NCBI RefSeq assembly: GCF_902506195.1 | Contig: NZ_LR732817.1 | Location: 1,192,909 to 1,256,908 of the forward strand | Reading direction: 5' to 3' | Source of the DNA: Citricoccus sp. K5 | GTDB lineage: Bacteria > Actinomycetota > Actinomycetes > Actinomycetales > Micrococcaceae | Length of the DNA stretch: 64,000 nt | Shown here: positions 43,817-52,037 of the stretch, one piece after another | Numbering within the stretch: the first letter of the stretch is position 1 | Layout: each line of letters begins with the position of its first letter | Translations under genes and position numbers: made by a program | Notes under the pieces: model-generated | The model's database searches: none | Told to the model about the DNA's origin: nothing | Seen by the model: the letters and a program-made list of their open reading frames with translations, nothing else

Positions 43817-44256
43817 GCATGCCGTCCACAGATGCCCGTGCCGAGGCCCCGGGAACAGTGCTGAGGGGAAGGGGAATCGTTCCCGGAATCGTCCGGGCCG
43901 AGGCCCTCGTCTCCCCGGAGACCATCTCGGGGTGGGGCGGCATCGACCCGGCCCAGGGCACCATCATCGAACGGCGCCACGCCTTGTTCGGGGTGTGCTT
44001 CACGGGCAAGGTCCTCGTCTTCCCCGGGGCCAAGGGATCGTCTGGCTGGTCGGGCTTCTTCCAGAGCACACGGTTGCTGGGAACGGCCCCGGCGGCAATG
44101 GTGTTCACCACGGTGACCACCAAGGCCGTGCTCGGCGCCGTGGTGACCCGTGTACCCACCGTGAGCGAGTTCGACCGTGACCCAGTCCAGATCATCCGCT
44201 CCGGCGACATCGTGGAGGTCGATGGCGACTTGGGAACTGTCAGCATCGTGGGGTAG
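43813..44256 (+). CDS. Aconitase X, swivel (small) subunit, DUF126
   Basis: 147 residues with the swivel fold motifs GRGIVPGIVRAEALVSPE, ISGWGGIDPAQGTI, the catalytic-serine loop FPGAKGSSGWSGFFQ and IIRSGDIVEVDGDLGTV. This is the separate-subunit form of AcnX, where the Ser loop from this chain completes the active site of the large subunit. ATGA overlap with the large-subunit gene ensures equal synthesis. The next gene, an alcohol dehydrogenase, starts 66 bases later on the same strand. Confidence 0.92.
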   Translation: MSMPSTDARAEAPGTVLRGRGIVPGIVRAEALVSPETISGWGGIDPAQGTIIERRHALFGVCFTGKVLVFPGAKGSSGWSGFFQSTRLLGTAPAAMVFTTVTTKAVLGAVVTRVPTVSEFDRDPVQIIRSGDIVEVDGDLGTVSIVG

Positions 44257-44322
44257 GGCGTTGCCGATGGCTGGCCGGCGACCAGGACGTTCGGGAGGGT
44301 GACTGCCGGTAGCGTGGGGGAC

Positions 44323-45384
44323 ATGAAAGCGACCTTCATGTACGGCGCCGGAGACGTCCGCGTCGAGACTGTCCCGGATCCTTCAATACTCGAGCCCACG
44401 GACGCTGTCATCCGCACGGTGCGCTCCTGCGTGTGCGGCTCGGACCTGCATCCCTATCACTCGATGGATGCCTCGGTGCAGGGCAGCCCCATGGGTCACG
44501 AGGTCATGGGCGTGGTGGAGGAGATCGGCGCGGCCGTGATCTCGCTGCATCCGGGCGACCTGGTGATCTCCTCCTTCACCTACCAGGACAACACCTGCGA
44601 GTTCTGCCGTGAGGGATTCCACGTCTCCTGCCTGCATGGCGGGTTCTTCGGTGGCCAGGGGATCGGCCTGCAGTCCGAGTTCGTCCGCGTCCCGCTAGCT
44701 GACGGCACCCTGGTGGCGGTCCGGGGCACCGACGGTTCTGCCGTCGATGAGACGGGCAACGGCTCTGGGGAGCTGCTCGCGAGCCTGCTGAGTCTCTCGG
44801 ACGTCTACCTGACCGGATACCACGCCGCGACGATGGGCCGGGTAGGCCCCGGGCAGACTGTGACCGTGATCGGTGACGGTGCCGTGGGGCTCTCCGCCGT
44901 CCTGGCGTCCCGTCAGCTCGGCGCGGACCGGATCATCCTCATGGGCCGGCACGCTTCGCGCACGGACCTCGGCCGCGAGTTCGGTGCCACGGACGTCGTG
45001 GCCGAACGCGGTGAGGAGGGGATCGCGTTGGTGCGGGACCTGACGGAGGGCCACGGTTCCCACGTGGTGCTCGAGGCCGTGGGCCATCGTCCAGCCTACG
45101 AGCAGGCAGTCGGGGTGGTGCGCGCCGGCGGGACGATCTCCCGCGTGGGCGTCCCCCAGTACCGGGAGGCCCCGATCGGCGGCAGCCTGTTCTTGAACAA
45201 CATCACGCTGACCGGAGGCACGGCCCCGGTGCGCCGCTACCTTGAGTCAGCCACGGCACAGGTCGTCGCCGGGGAGATCAACCCCGGGCGGGTCTTCGAC
45301 GTCACCATGCCGCTCACGCAGGCACCGGCCGCCTACGCCGCCATGGACAGCCGCGAGGCACTCAAGGTGATGCTGGTCCCCTGA
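44323..45384 (+). CDS. Zinc-dependent alcohol dehydrogenase (MDR)
   Basis: 353 residues. Catalytic zinc ligands are in SCVCGSDLHPYH (Cys) and MGHEVMGVVEEIG (His/Glu), and a structural-type Cys cluster NTCEFCREGFHVSC has only three to four of the usual spacings. NAD(P) site VTVIGDGAVGLSAVLASRQLG lies near residue 185. It probably oxidises an alcohol made or used by the preceding pathway (inference). Start ATG 44323 behind GTGGGGG. It converges on the CobW-like gene. Confidence 0.87.
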   Translation: MKATFMYGAGDVRVETVPDPSILEPTDAVIRTVRSCVCGSDLHPYHSMDASVQGSPMGHEVMGVVEEIGAAVISLHPGDLVISSFTYQDNTCEFCREGFHVSCLHGGFFGGQGIGLQSEFVRVPLADGTLVAVRGTDGSAVDETGNGSGELLASLLSLSDVYLTGYHAATMGRVGPGQTVTVIGDGAVGLSAVLASRQLGADRIILMGRHASRTDLGREFGATDVVAERGEEGIALVRDLTEGHGSHVVLEAVGHRPAYEQAVGVVRAGGTISRVGVPQYREAPIGGSLFLNNITLTGGTAPVRRYLESATAQVVAGEINPGRVFDVTMPLTQAPAAYAAMDSREALKVMLVP

Positions 45385-45424
45385 GTCGCGGCGGCCGTCA
45401 CCGCCCGTCCGGGACCAGGGAAGA

Positions 45425-46480
45425 TTACCGGAGCCGTTTCACCTGTTCGGCCCACGCGGAGGGTCCTGCGAGGAACTCCTCGTCCGTCAGCACGGCCCGG
45501 TCGAGAGCGCTGATCAGCCCCTCGCGGTCCAGGTCCAGGCCGATGAAGGCCAGGTTCTGGCCGACGGTCAGCGGGTCCGTGTCCGCCCAGGGGTCCAGCA
45601 ACAGCTCAAGCTCGTCGTCGAGGCTGACCGGGCTGAGCGCCATCACCTTGCCCACGTGGTTCCAATGCCCGGTGACGTTGGCGCTGCTGGCCACCCTGCA
45701 GTAGCCGGCGGAGCGGACCACGGTACCGAACCGCTCCGGGGACATCAGCTCGTGGACCAATTCGTGCATCCGCACGGGATGGAACGGCCGGGCGCAGTCG
45801 TAGTGGAGGGCTGTCACCCGGTCATCGTGGATGAAGGTCTCGAATCCGTGGGCCACCAGCTGCGCCCAACCAGCGCGGTCCAGCTGGGCGTCATATCCGG
45901 GGTTCGCAGGCAGATCCGGCAGGGTGTCCTCCATGTCTGCCATGTCCTCCAGCAGGCGTACCCGTGCCAGCGGACTGAGATGGTGGAGCAGCGCCAGCAG
46001 GGTCCGGAGCTCGTCCGTGGCGACGTCCTCCCAGTTGACCAGGACGATCAGGGAGGCGTACTCCACGTGCGTGATGGACACGAGGGATCGGGCCGTGGCG
46101 GTGGAGGGGTGACCGCTCCGGGGGACCAGGTAGTCCTCGCGGAACAGGTCCTGCACGCCGTGAGATGCGTCCACCACGCAGATCACGCCGTCCAGCCGCG
46201 TGGCGGATGCGGTCGAGGACAGCTCAGAGGCGAGGTCTGCCGTGGACACCCGGTCGGGGATCTCCACCACGGCACCGGCCGGTGTCTCCACCCGGGCCGT
46301 CAGACGACTGGCCTCGGCCACGGGCTCCTCGGCCGCCCTCAGCTGAAACGAGGTCACCAGCTGCCGGTCCAGGGTCCGGGCCAGCTCGGTCGCGTACTCC
46401 AGCCGCGCGTCCGGGCGGGTGCCGACCACGGCGAGCACCGGCACACCGGCCGAAGGCCGTGCGTTGTCCTGCGAGATCAT
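45425..46480 (-). CDS. CobW/COG0523-like protein lacking a P-loop
   Basis: 351 residues. The C-terminal half matches the CobW C-domain (VTALHYDCARPFHPVRMHEL), and the N-domain has LDGVICVVDASHGVQDL, LVNWEDVATDEL and ITHVEYASLIV, i.e. the topology of a COG0523 metallochaperone. The Walker A GxxGxGKT is missing (AVVGTRPDARLEYATELA has no Lys-Thr/Ser), the NKxD motif reads NWED, and no CxCC metal motif is seen. It is probably a non-GTP-binding relative, perhaps a metal-linked adaptor. An iron box lies 132 bases upstream, and a short ORF overlaps its start. Confidence 0.8.
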   Translation of the reverse strand: MISQDNARPSAGVPVLAVVGTRPDARLEYATELARTLDRQLVTSFQLRAAEEPVAEASRLTARVETPAGAVVEIPDRVSTADLASELSSTASATRLDGVICVVDASHGVQDLFREDYLVPRSGHPSTATARSLVSITHVEYASLIVLVNWEDVATDELRTLLALLHHLSPLARVRLLEDMADMEDTLPDLPANPGYDAQLDRAGWAQLVAHGFETFIHDDRVTALHYDCARPFHPVRMHELVHELMSPERFGTVVRSAGYCRVASSANVTGHWNHVGKVMALSPVSLDDELELLLDPWADTDPLTVGQNLAFIGLDLDREGLISALDRAVLTDEEFLAGPSAWAEQVKRLR

Positions 46481-46587
46481 GATGACTTTTCCCTTTCGGC
46501 GCGCCCGGCACCACGGCCGGTGGCCTGGTCCACTGGGACTGCTCTTCCGGCGTCGTGGGTGGGGTGTTCGAGATGCTCGATGGTCAC
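46477..46587 (-). CDS. Possible 36-residue leader ORF before the CobW-like gene
   Basis: A GTG-started ORF of 36 codons whose stop overlaps the CobW-like ATG as ATGA. The predicted peptide is polar with an early His-rich part (EHLEHPTHDAG) and a basic end. No family is recognised. The exact overlap and position just downstream of the iron box suggest it is translated and coupled, but chance is possible in GC-rich DNA. Confidence 0.3.
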   Translation of the reverse strand: MTIEHLEHPTHDAGRAVPVDQATGRGAGRAEREKSS

Positions 46588-46611
46588 GGGGTACGGCTCA
46601 CTTCGAGTCGG

Positions 46612-46630
46612 TAAGGTGAGCCTAACCTAA
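46612..46630 (-). promoter_or_regulatory. DtxR/IdeR-type iron box
   Basis: On the minus strand this 19-base site reads TTAGGTTAGGCTCACCTTA, matching 17 of 19 positions of the consensus TTAGGTTAGGCTAACCTAA. It lies upstream of the CobW-like gene (45425-46480) and after the end of the tctA-like gene, so it should repress the CobW-like gene when iron is abundant (inference). Confidence 0.75.
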
Positions 46631-46691
46631 ACTGAAGTCCGTGTGGAGTGCGAATTCCTGCCTCCGACCACGTCACACCGCGACACGTGGG

Positions 46692-48197
46692 TCAGGTGTC
46701 CTTTCGCGCCTTCGCCCGGACCCGGCCCACGATGGAGATCACCAGGGCGAGGGCCAGCAGCGCATAGATGGCCACCGGGATCGGGCCATCGACGAAGACC
46801 CCGTAGCTCTGGTTGGAGCTGGCCAGGGCGTCCCGCATGCTCGTCTCGAACAGGGGGCCGAGGACCATGCCGATCATCAGCGGGGCCAGCGGCACACCGA
46901 ACCGGCGCAGTGCGAATCCCAGCAGGCCGATGCCCAAGAGCATCAGCAGGTCGAAGGTGGAGCCCGAGGTCGCGTAGACCCCCATGCCGCAGAAGACCGT
47001 GATCCCGGCGTACAGGTAGGGGCGGGGGATCGCCAGCAGCTTGGCCCAGAGCGGCGCGAAGGGCAGGTTCAGGACCAGCAGCACGACCATCGCGATGAAG
47101 AAACTGGCCAGCAGCGCCCAGACCAGATCGGGTGACCGGTCGAACATCAGCGGTCCGGGCTGAAGTCCGTACTGCTCGAAGGCGGCGAGCATGATGGCCG
47201 CGGTGGCGGAGATGGGCAGGCCCAGGGACAGCAGCGCACCCATGGCGGTCCCCGTGGTGGCGTTGCCGGCAGCCTCCGGGGCCGCGAGCCCGCGGATGGC
47301 CCCCTTGCCGAACTGGGGTTTCCTGCGCCGGCGGTCGAGTTGGCGCTCCAGGCCGTAGGCCACGAAGGTCGGGACATCTGCGCCACCGGCCGGGATGACG
47401 CCGAAGGGCAGGCCGATGCCGGTGCCTCGGAGCCAGGCTGGGAGGGCCTCGCGGAACTCCCGCCCGGACAGGAACGGCCGGCCCTTGGCCTGGATGACGC
47501 GGTTGGTGGGATCGCGGCGGACCCTCGAGGCGATGTGGAATACCTCGCCGAGGGCCAGGATCGCGACGGTCACGGTCACCAGGGAGATGCCGTCGAAGAG
47601 CTGGGGAACGCCGAAGCTGAACCGCTCGGCCCCCGAGGTCTGGTCGATGCCGACCACGGCGATGCCCAGTCCGATGATCAGCGAGCACAGGCCCTTCAGG
47701 ATCGAGTCGGCCACCACGGAGGACGTGGCCACGAAGGCGAACAGGGCCAGGGCGAAGAACTCCTGGGGCCCGAAGTTGGCCGAGAAGTCCGCCAGTGCCG
47801 GGGCCAGGAAGACCACCACGATGGAGCCGATCATGCCGCCGATGAACGCGCCGATGGCGGCGGTGGCCAGGGCCTGGGGCGCCCGTCCGGCCTTCGCCAT
47901 GCGATGCCCCTCGAACGTGGAGGCGATGGCCGAGGCCTGGCCCGGGGTGTTCATGAGGATGGCCATGGTGGAATCGCCGAAGAGTCCACCGAAGTAGACG
48001 CCGGCGAACATGATGAAGGCGCCCGTGGGGTCCAGGGCGAAGGTCATGGGCAACAGCAGTGCCACGGCCATGGAGGAGCCTAACCCCGGCAGTACGCCGA
48101 CCGCGGTGCCGAGCAGGCAGCCGACGACGACCCACAGGAGGTTCATGGGAGAGAGCGCCGAGCCGAAGCCGTCCATGAGATTCATGATGGATTCCAT
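46692..48197 (-). CDS. tctA: TctA-type large permease of a tripartite tricarboxylate transporter
   Basis: 501 residues with about twelve helices. Family landmarks are [20 protein letters not shown] near residue 38, [20 protein letters not shown] with the GDS/TPG motif, and [20 protein letters not shown] in the second half. This is the channel-forming subunit of a secondary carrier that imports carboxylates with sodium or proton. It follows tctB by 1 base. The substrate cannot be told from TctA. Confidence 0.93.
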   Translation of the reverse strand: MESIMNLMDGFGSALSPMNLLWVVVGCLLGTAVGVLPGLGSSMAVALLLPMTFALDPTGAFIMFAGVYFGGLFGDSTMAILMNTPGQASAIASTFEGHRMAKAGRAPQALATAAIGAFIGGMIGSIVVVFLAPALADFSANFGPQEFFALALFAFVATSSVVADSILKGLCSLIIGLGIAVVGIDQTSGAERFSFGVPQLFDGISLVTVTVAILALGEVFHIASRVRRDPTNRVIQAKGRPFLSGREFREALPAWLRGTGIGLPFGVIPAGGADVPTFVAYGLERQLDRRRRKPQFGKGAIRGLAAPEAAGNATTGTAMGALLSLGLPISATAAIMLAAFEQYGLQPGPLMFDRSPDLVWALLASFFIAMVVLLVLNLPFAPLWAKLLAIPRPYLYAGITVFCGMGVYATSGSTFDLLMLLGIGLLGFALRRFGVPLAPLMIGMVLGPLFETSMRDALASSNQSYGVFVDGPIPVAIYALLALALVISIVGRVRAKARKDT

Positions 48198-48198
48198 C

Positions 48199-48768
48199 TC
48201 AGAACACCCCTCCCAGCAGGCCGGAGGGCAGGGACAGGCCCAGTCCCACGTCGAAGGCCAGGTAGATGAAACTGCTCAGCAGCAGGCCCAGACTGGCGTC
48301 GAAGACGTGGCGGCGGCTGCCGATCCCGTGGGCCACGCACCAGAAGAGCAGCGCCGCGCCGAGGATCCAGCCGAGCACGTTCAGCAGCAGTGCGAAGGCC
48401 AGGAACCCGGCGACGCTCCAGCCCACGGCATACCAGTCCGAGAATGTCCGGTACTGCACGGTGGCGGCGGCCTCTGCCGCGCGCCGCTCCTCGTCGGTCG
48501 CATCGTCCTCGGCGGTGAAGGTGGGGGTGACCGCCGGCTCGGGTGTGCGGATGTAGTGGACGGCCAGCAGGAGGGCGAGGATATATCCGGCCACCGTGAT
48601 GATCAGGGGGACGAACTGGGGCCCGGGGGCGTCGGCACCGTCCGGGACGGCCATGGTGAGGATGCCGACCAGGAGGTACGTGGAGAAGGCCGCCATGAAG
48701 GCGGCGAGGAAGAGGCCGCTGCGTCCGTGCCACCAACTGCGGGCGGTGGGGGAGCCGGCGTCGCCCAC
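48199..48768 (-). CDS. tctB: TctB-type small permease of a tripartite tricarboxylate transporter
   Basis: 189 residues with four helices, in the usual TctB layout: GLFLAAFMAAFSTYLLVGIL, a charged central loop (about 75-105) rich in Asp/Glu/Arg, then two C-terminal hydrophobic stretches. It starts at a GTG (48768), 49 bases after tctC, and ends one base before tctA. TctB stabilises the complex. Confidence 0.85.
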   Translation of the reverse strand: MGDAGSPTARSWWHGRSGLFLAAFMAAFSTYLLVGILTMAVPDGADAPGPQFVPLIITVAGYILALLLAVHYIRTPEPAVTPTFTAEDDATDEERRAAEAAATVQYRTFSDWYAVGWSVAGFLAFALLLNVLGWILGAALLFWCVAHGIGSRRHVFDASLGLLLSSFIYLAFDVGLGLSLPSGLLGGVF

Positions 48769-48817
48769 GGGGTGTGAGGGCCCACGGGGTGTGAGGGGGC
48801 GGTGGGCTGCGACTGGC

Positions 48818-49828
48818 TCACAGGTCCAACTCCTCGATCAGGGCGGCGATCTTCTCCTGGTCCTCGGCGATGAACTGTTCGAACTCCTCGCCGGTCATGA
48901 AGGAGTCGGTCCACTGGTTGTCCTTGAGGGCCTGACGCCACTCGGGTGTCTGGGACGTCTCCGTGACGATGGCCTCGAGCTCCTCGAACTGCTCATCGGT
49001 GATACCCGGGGCGGCGAGCATGCCGCGCCAATTGGCCATCACCACGTCATACCCCTGCTCGGTGATGGTGGGGACGTCCACGCCCTCGAGTCGCTCGGGA
49101 CTGGAGATGCCCAGGGCCCTGATCCGGCCGGCCTCGATCTGGTCCGCGAATTCGTTGTATCCGGAGGTCGCCGCCTTCGCGGTGCCGGAGGCGATGGTCT
49201 GGATCGCCTCGCCGCCGGAGGTCTTCGGGATGTAGGTGATCTCGGCTGGATCGATGCCGGCCTCCAGCGCCAGCTCGGCGATGATCAGGTGATCGATGGA
49301 GCCGACCGAACCGCCCGTCCAGGGGAACGAGGCTGGGTCTTTCCTCCAGTCCGCCACCAGGTCGTCGATCGTCTCGTAGGGCGAATCGGCCGGGACGACG
49401 ATCGCATCGAAGTCGTCGGAGAGCCGGGCGATGGGGCGCACGTCCGAGAGGTCCACGGGGGAGTTGTTCAGTTCGATCCCCCCGAGCATCACCGAGCCGG
49501 TGGCCATGAGGGTGTCCGCCTGCCCGTGCATGGTGCTGAACCGGCCGAGCCCGATGGTGCCGCCGGCGCCCGGGATGTTGACGACCTGGGCGTTGTTGAC
49601 GATCCCGTTGACGCGCATCGCGGACTGCTGGGAGCGGGTGAACCCATCCCAGCCGCCGCCGGCGCCCGCCGGCGCGATCAGGGTCAGGTTGCTGCGCAGG
49701 TCCGCCCCGGCCGTGGCCGACTGGATCGAGAAGAACGACGCCGTCCCGATCACCAGGGCGGCTATCACGCCATAGATGATCATGCCGACGCCGGGTCTAC
49801 CCGATGTGGCGTGGTGGTCAGCTGCCAT
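48818..49828 (-). CDS. tctC: TctC-type substrate-binding protein of the tripartite transporter
   Basis: 336 residues. One N-terminal hydrophobic segment (about 15-33) serves as signal or anchor; no lipobox Cys is seen. The mature protein has the TTT/Bug pattern: LIAPAGAGGGWDGFTRSQQS, VVNIPGAGGTIGL and the IPKTSGGEAIQTIASG binding loop. It captures a small carboxylate outside the cell for TctAB. First gene of the operon. The stretch upstream to 49961 has no recognised operator, only a weak CCCTG/CAGGG repeat at 49869-49883. Confidence 0.88.
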   Translation of the reverse strand: MAADHHATSGRPGVGMIIYGVIAALVIGTASFFSIQSATAGADLRSNLTLIAPAGAGGGWDGFTRSQQSAMRVNGIVNNAQVVNIPGAGGTIGLGRFSTMHGQADTLMATGSVMLGGIELNNSPVDLSDVRPIARLSDDFDAIVVPADSPYETIDDLVADWRKDPASFPWTGGSVGSIDHLIIAELALEAGIDPAEITYIPKTSGGEAIQTIASGTAKAATSGYNEFADQIEAGRIRALGISSPERLEGVDVPTITEQGYDVVMANWRGMLAAPGITDEQFEELEAIVTETSQTPEWRQALKDNQWTDSFMTGEEFEQFIAEDQEKIAALIEELDL

Positions 49829-49961
49829 GCTGGACGTCCCCCTCTGGACTGGCTCACGGGCTGGTGTCCCCTGGTCTACAGGGAAATGTATCCTGAGTCA
49901 CAGTCATGGACGAAGAGCGGGGGCGTCGCGGTGGCGCGTCCGCACACCGGAGGGAGTCGGC

Positions 49962-50342
49962 ATGTCGGTATTGGTGGGGCGGACGGGCAGCCCGGAGGGC
50001 CGGGCGGCGGTGGACTTCGCGGTGGCTGAGGCCACTCGCCGTGGGGAGGACCTCATCCTCTTCGACCTCGACGGCGGCGCGGGCGGGTCCGGAGCCCTGG
50101 GCCCCGACGCCGGTCCGGCGCCGGCTGGTCTCGCGGTCACGCACCGTCAGCCGGACGCCCGCGGCCGGGATGCCGCCGGTGATCTGCTGGACGTGGCCGA
50201 GGAGCTGAACGCATCCGTGATCGTGGTCGGCATCAAGCACCGCAGTCCGGTGGGCAAGCTCTTGCTCGGCTCGAACGCCCAGGAGATCCTGCTGGGCGCC
50301 TCCGTCCCGGTGATCGCGGTCAAGGTCCCGAAGGGTTCCTGA
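49962..50342 (+). CDS. UspA-family universal stress protein
   Basis: 126 residues. The ATP-binding signature of the UspA family is visible as VVGIKHRSPVGKLLLGSNAQ (G-x2-G-like spacing then GS), with SVPVIAVK closing the fold. It is divergent from the tct operon, with AGGGAG ahead of ATG 49962. The N-terminus (SVLVGRTGSPEGRAAVDFAV) is slightly shortened against standard UspA. Role in stress response is generic to the family. Confidence 0.83.
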   Translation: MSVLVGRTGSPEGRAAVDFAVAEATRRGEDLILFDLDGGAGGSGALGPDAGPAPAGLAVTHRQPDARGRDAAGDLLDVAEELNASVIVVGIKHRSPVGKLLLGSNAQEILLGASVPVIAVKVPKGS

Positions 50343-50352
50343 CGCTGGCGTC

Positions 50353-51132
50353 CTACTCCCAGCGGAACAGGCAGATCGCCACCCCGGTGCCGATCACCGC
50401 GGTGGTCACGAGGCTGATCAGATGCGTCAGGTCAAGGGCGACGCCGGCCCAGGCCGATCCCAGCGCCTGGACCGCGGCCCCGAACGGCAGCCAGTCGGCC
50501 AGCGGTGCCAGAGCGTCCGGCAGCATCTGCACTCCACCGAACAACCCGCCCAGGGCGCCGAAGGCGAAGAACAGGACCAGGCCGATCGCCACGGCCGAGT
50601 TCGGCGTCGGGGCAATAGCGGCGACCATCATCCCCAGCGCATACATCGCGGACAGGGCCAGAAGGAAGATCCCGACGGCGGCCCACAGGTGCACGGGCGG
50701 ATTCGCCCCGAACCCCCAGAACGCCACCGCCAGGGCGAGCATCAGTCCGAGCACTGTCTGCAGCAGGCTCACCACCACCTGTGCCACCAGCACCATGGCC
50801 GGAGACGCCGGGGTGACGGCCAGTCGGCGCAGGATGCCCGAGCGGCGGTAGTAGGCCAGGAAGCTGGGCATGTTGATGATGCCGATGGTCGCGATGATGA
50901 CGGTCAGCACCAACGGCAGCACGAACAGGTCCAGCGCTGTGCGACCGTTGACGATGACCTCCTGGGAGGCTGGTGCGGCGCTCATCACGAGGATCAGCAG
51001 AGGCAGGCCCAGCGGTATGATGAGCCCGGAGGTGTCCCGGGTGACCATCTTCGCCTCGGCCCCCATCAGGGACAGCCAGGATTTCGGGCCGGGGCGCCGG
51101 GCCGTGGGTGGGAGAAGGGTGGCGGTCGTCAT
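50353..51132 (-). CDS. ABC-2 type exporter permease
   Basis: 259 residues with about six helices and no other domain: LGLPLLILVMSA, then TIGIINMPSFLAYYRRSGIL and LYALGMM-like central helices, as in drug or lipid exporters of the ABC-2 class. Its ATG overlaps the ATPase stop by 3 bases in a TCAT arrangement, so the two are coupled. Drug, lipid or antibiotic export is plausible. A divergent histidine kinase/regulator pair probably controls it. Confidence 0.85.
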   Translation of the reverse strand: MTTATLLPPTARRPGPKSWLSLMGAEAKMVTRDTSGLIIPLGLPLLILVMSAAPASQEVIVNGRTALDLFVLPLVLTVIIATIGIINMPSFLAYYRRSGILRRLAVTPASPAMVLVAQVVVSLLQTVLGLMLALAVAFWGFGANPPVHLWAAVGIFLLALSAMYALGMMVAAIAPTPNSAVAIGLVLFFAFGALGGLFGGVQMLPDALAPLADWLPFGAAVQALGSAWAGVALDLTHLISLVTTAVIGTGVAICLFRWE

Positions 51133-51917
51133 CAGTGGGCCTCGGCTTCCGTGGTGGACTTCTCCGCTGGACTGTCGTCGTCCGCGTCGAGATCCCGCCC
51201 GGTCAGGGCCAGGAAGGCGTCTTCCAGTGAAGGGGTCCCGGTGGCGGAGGTGATCTCGCCGGGGGTGCCGCGGGCGATGACGCGTCCGGCGTCGAGCACG
51301 ACGAGCCGGTCACACAGGTGCTCCACCTCGTCCATGGCGTGGCTGACGAGCAACACCGTCACGCCGTCCTCGCGCATCTGCTCGACCAGCGACCACAGCC
51401 GGCGGCGTGCCCGCGGGTCCAGTCCCGTGGTCAACTCGTCCAGGATCACGACGCGCGGTCGGCCCGCCAGAGCGAGTGCGATGGACACCCGCTGCTGCTG
51501 GCCCCCGGAGAGCTTCTCGAATCGGGTCCGGCGCTGGGCGGTGAGTCCCACGCGGTCGATGAGATCCTTGGCAGGGACCGGGTCGGGGTAGAAGCTGCGG
51601 TACAGGTCCACGAGCTCCGCCACGGTCAACGCCCCGTGCAGGTAGGACTGCTGCAACTGGACGCCGAGGACCTGGCGCACCGCTCCGCGATCGTGCCGGG
51701 GGTCGAGGCCGAGGACCCGGACGGTGCCGCTCTCCGGCGTGCGCAGCCCGGCGATCATCTCCACGGTGGTGGTCTTGCCGGCGCCGTTGGCCCCGAGGAC
51801 GCCCATCACCTCACCGGGCTGGACGGACAGGGAGATGCCGTCCACCGCGGTCCTGCCGCGATAGGACTTGCGCAGATTCTCGGCGTGGATGGCCGGTGCT
51901 GATGCTGGAGAGGTCAT
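51132..51917 (-). CDS. ABC exporter ATP-binding protein
   Basis: 261 residues. Walker A GANGAGKTTTVEM, signature LSGGQQQRVSIALALAG, Walker B VVILDELTTGLD and H-loop LLVSHAMDEVEHL are intact, in the DrrA/ABC-2 style. The ATG at 51917 is preceded in the same frame by an antisense shadow of the kinase gene, which must be ignored. It is divergent from the two-component pair. Confidence 0.9.
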   Translation of the reverse strand: MTSPASAPAIHAENLRKSYRGRTAVDGISLSVQPGEVMGVLGANGAGKTTTVEMIAGLRTPESGTVRVLGLDPRHDRGAVRQVLGVQLQQSYLHGALTVAELVDLYRSFYPDPVPAKDLIDRVGLTAQRRTRFEKLSGGQQQRVSIALALAGRPRVVILDELTTGLDPRARRRLWSLVEQMREDGVTVLLVSHAMDEVEHLCDRLVVLDAGRVIARGTPGEITSATGTPSLEDAFLALTGRDLDADDDSPAEKSTTEAEAH

Positions 51918-52037
51918 GGTCCTGACGCTAGGCAATACGGGTCCCGCGCACAGGTGCCGCCCGTCATCATGGTGCTGGGCGGCGGCCCATGACCATCGGC
52001 ACGGGTGCCGGTACCCACGCTCTTCTAGACTCGGAAG

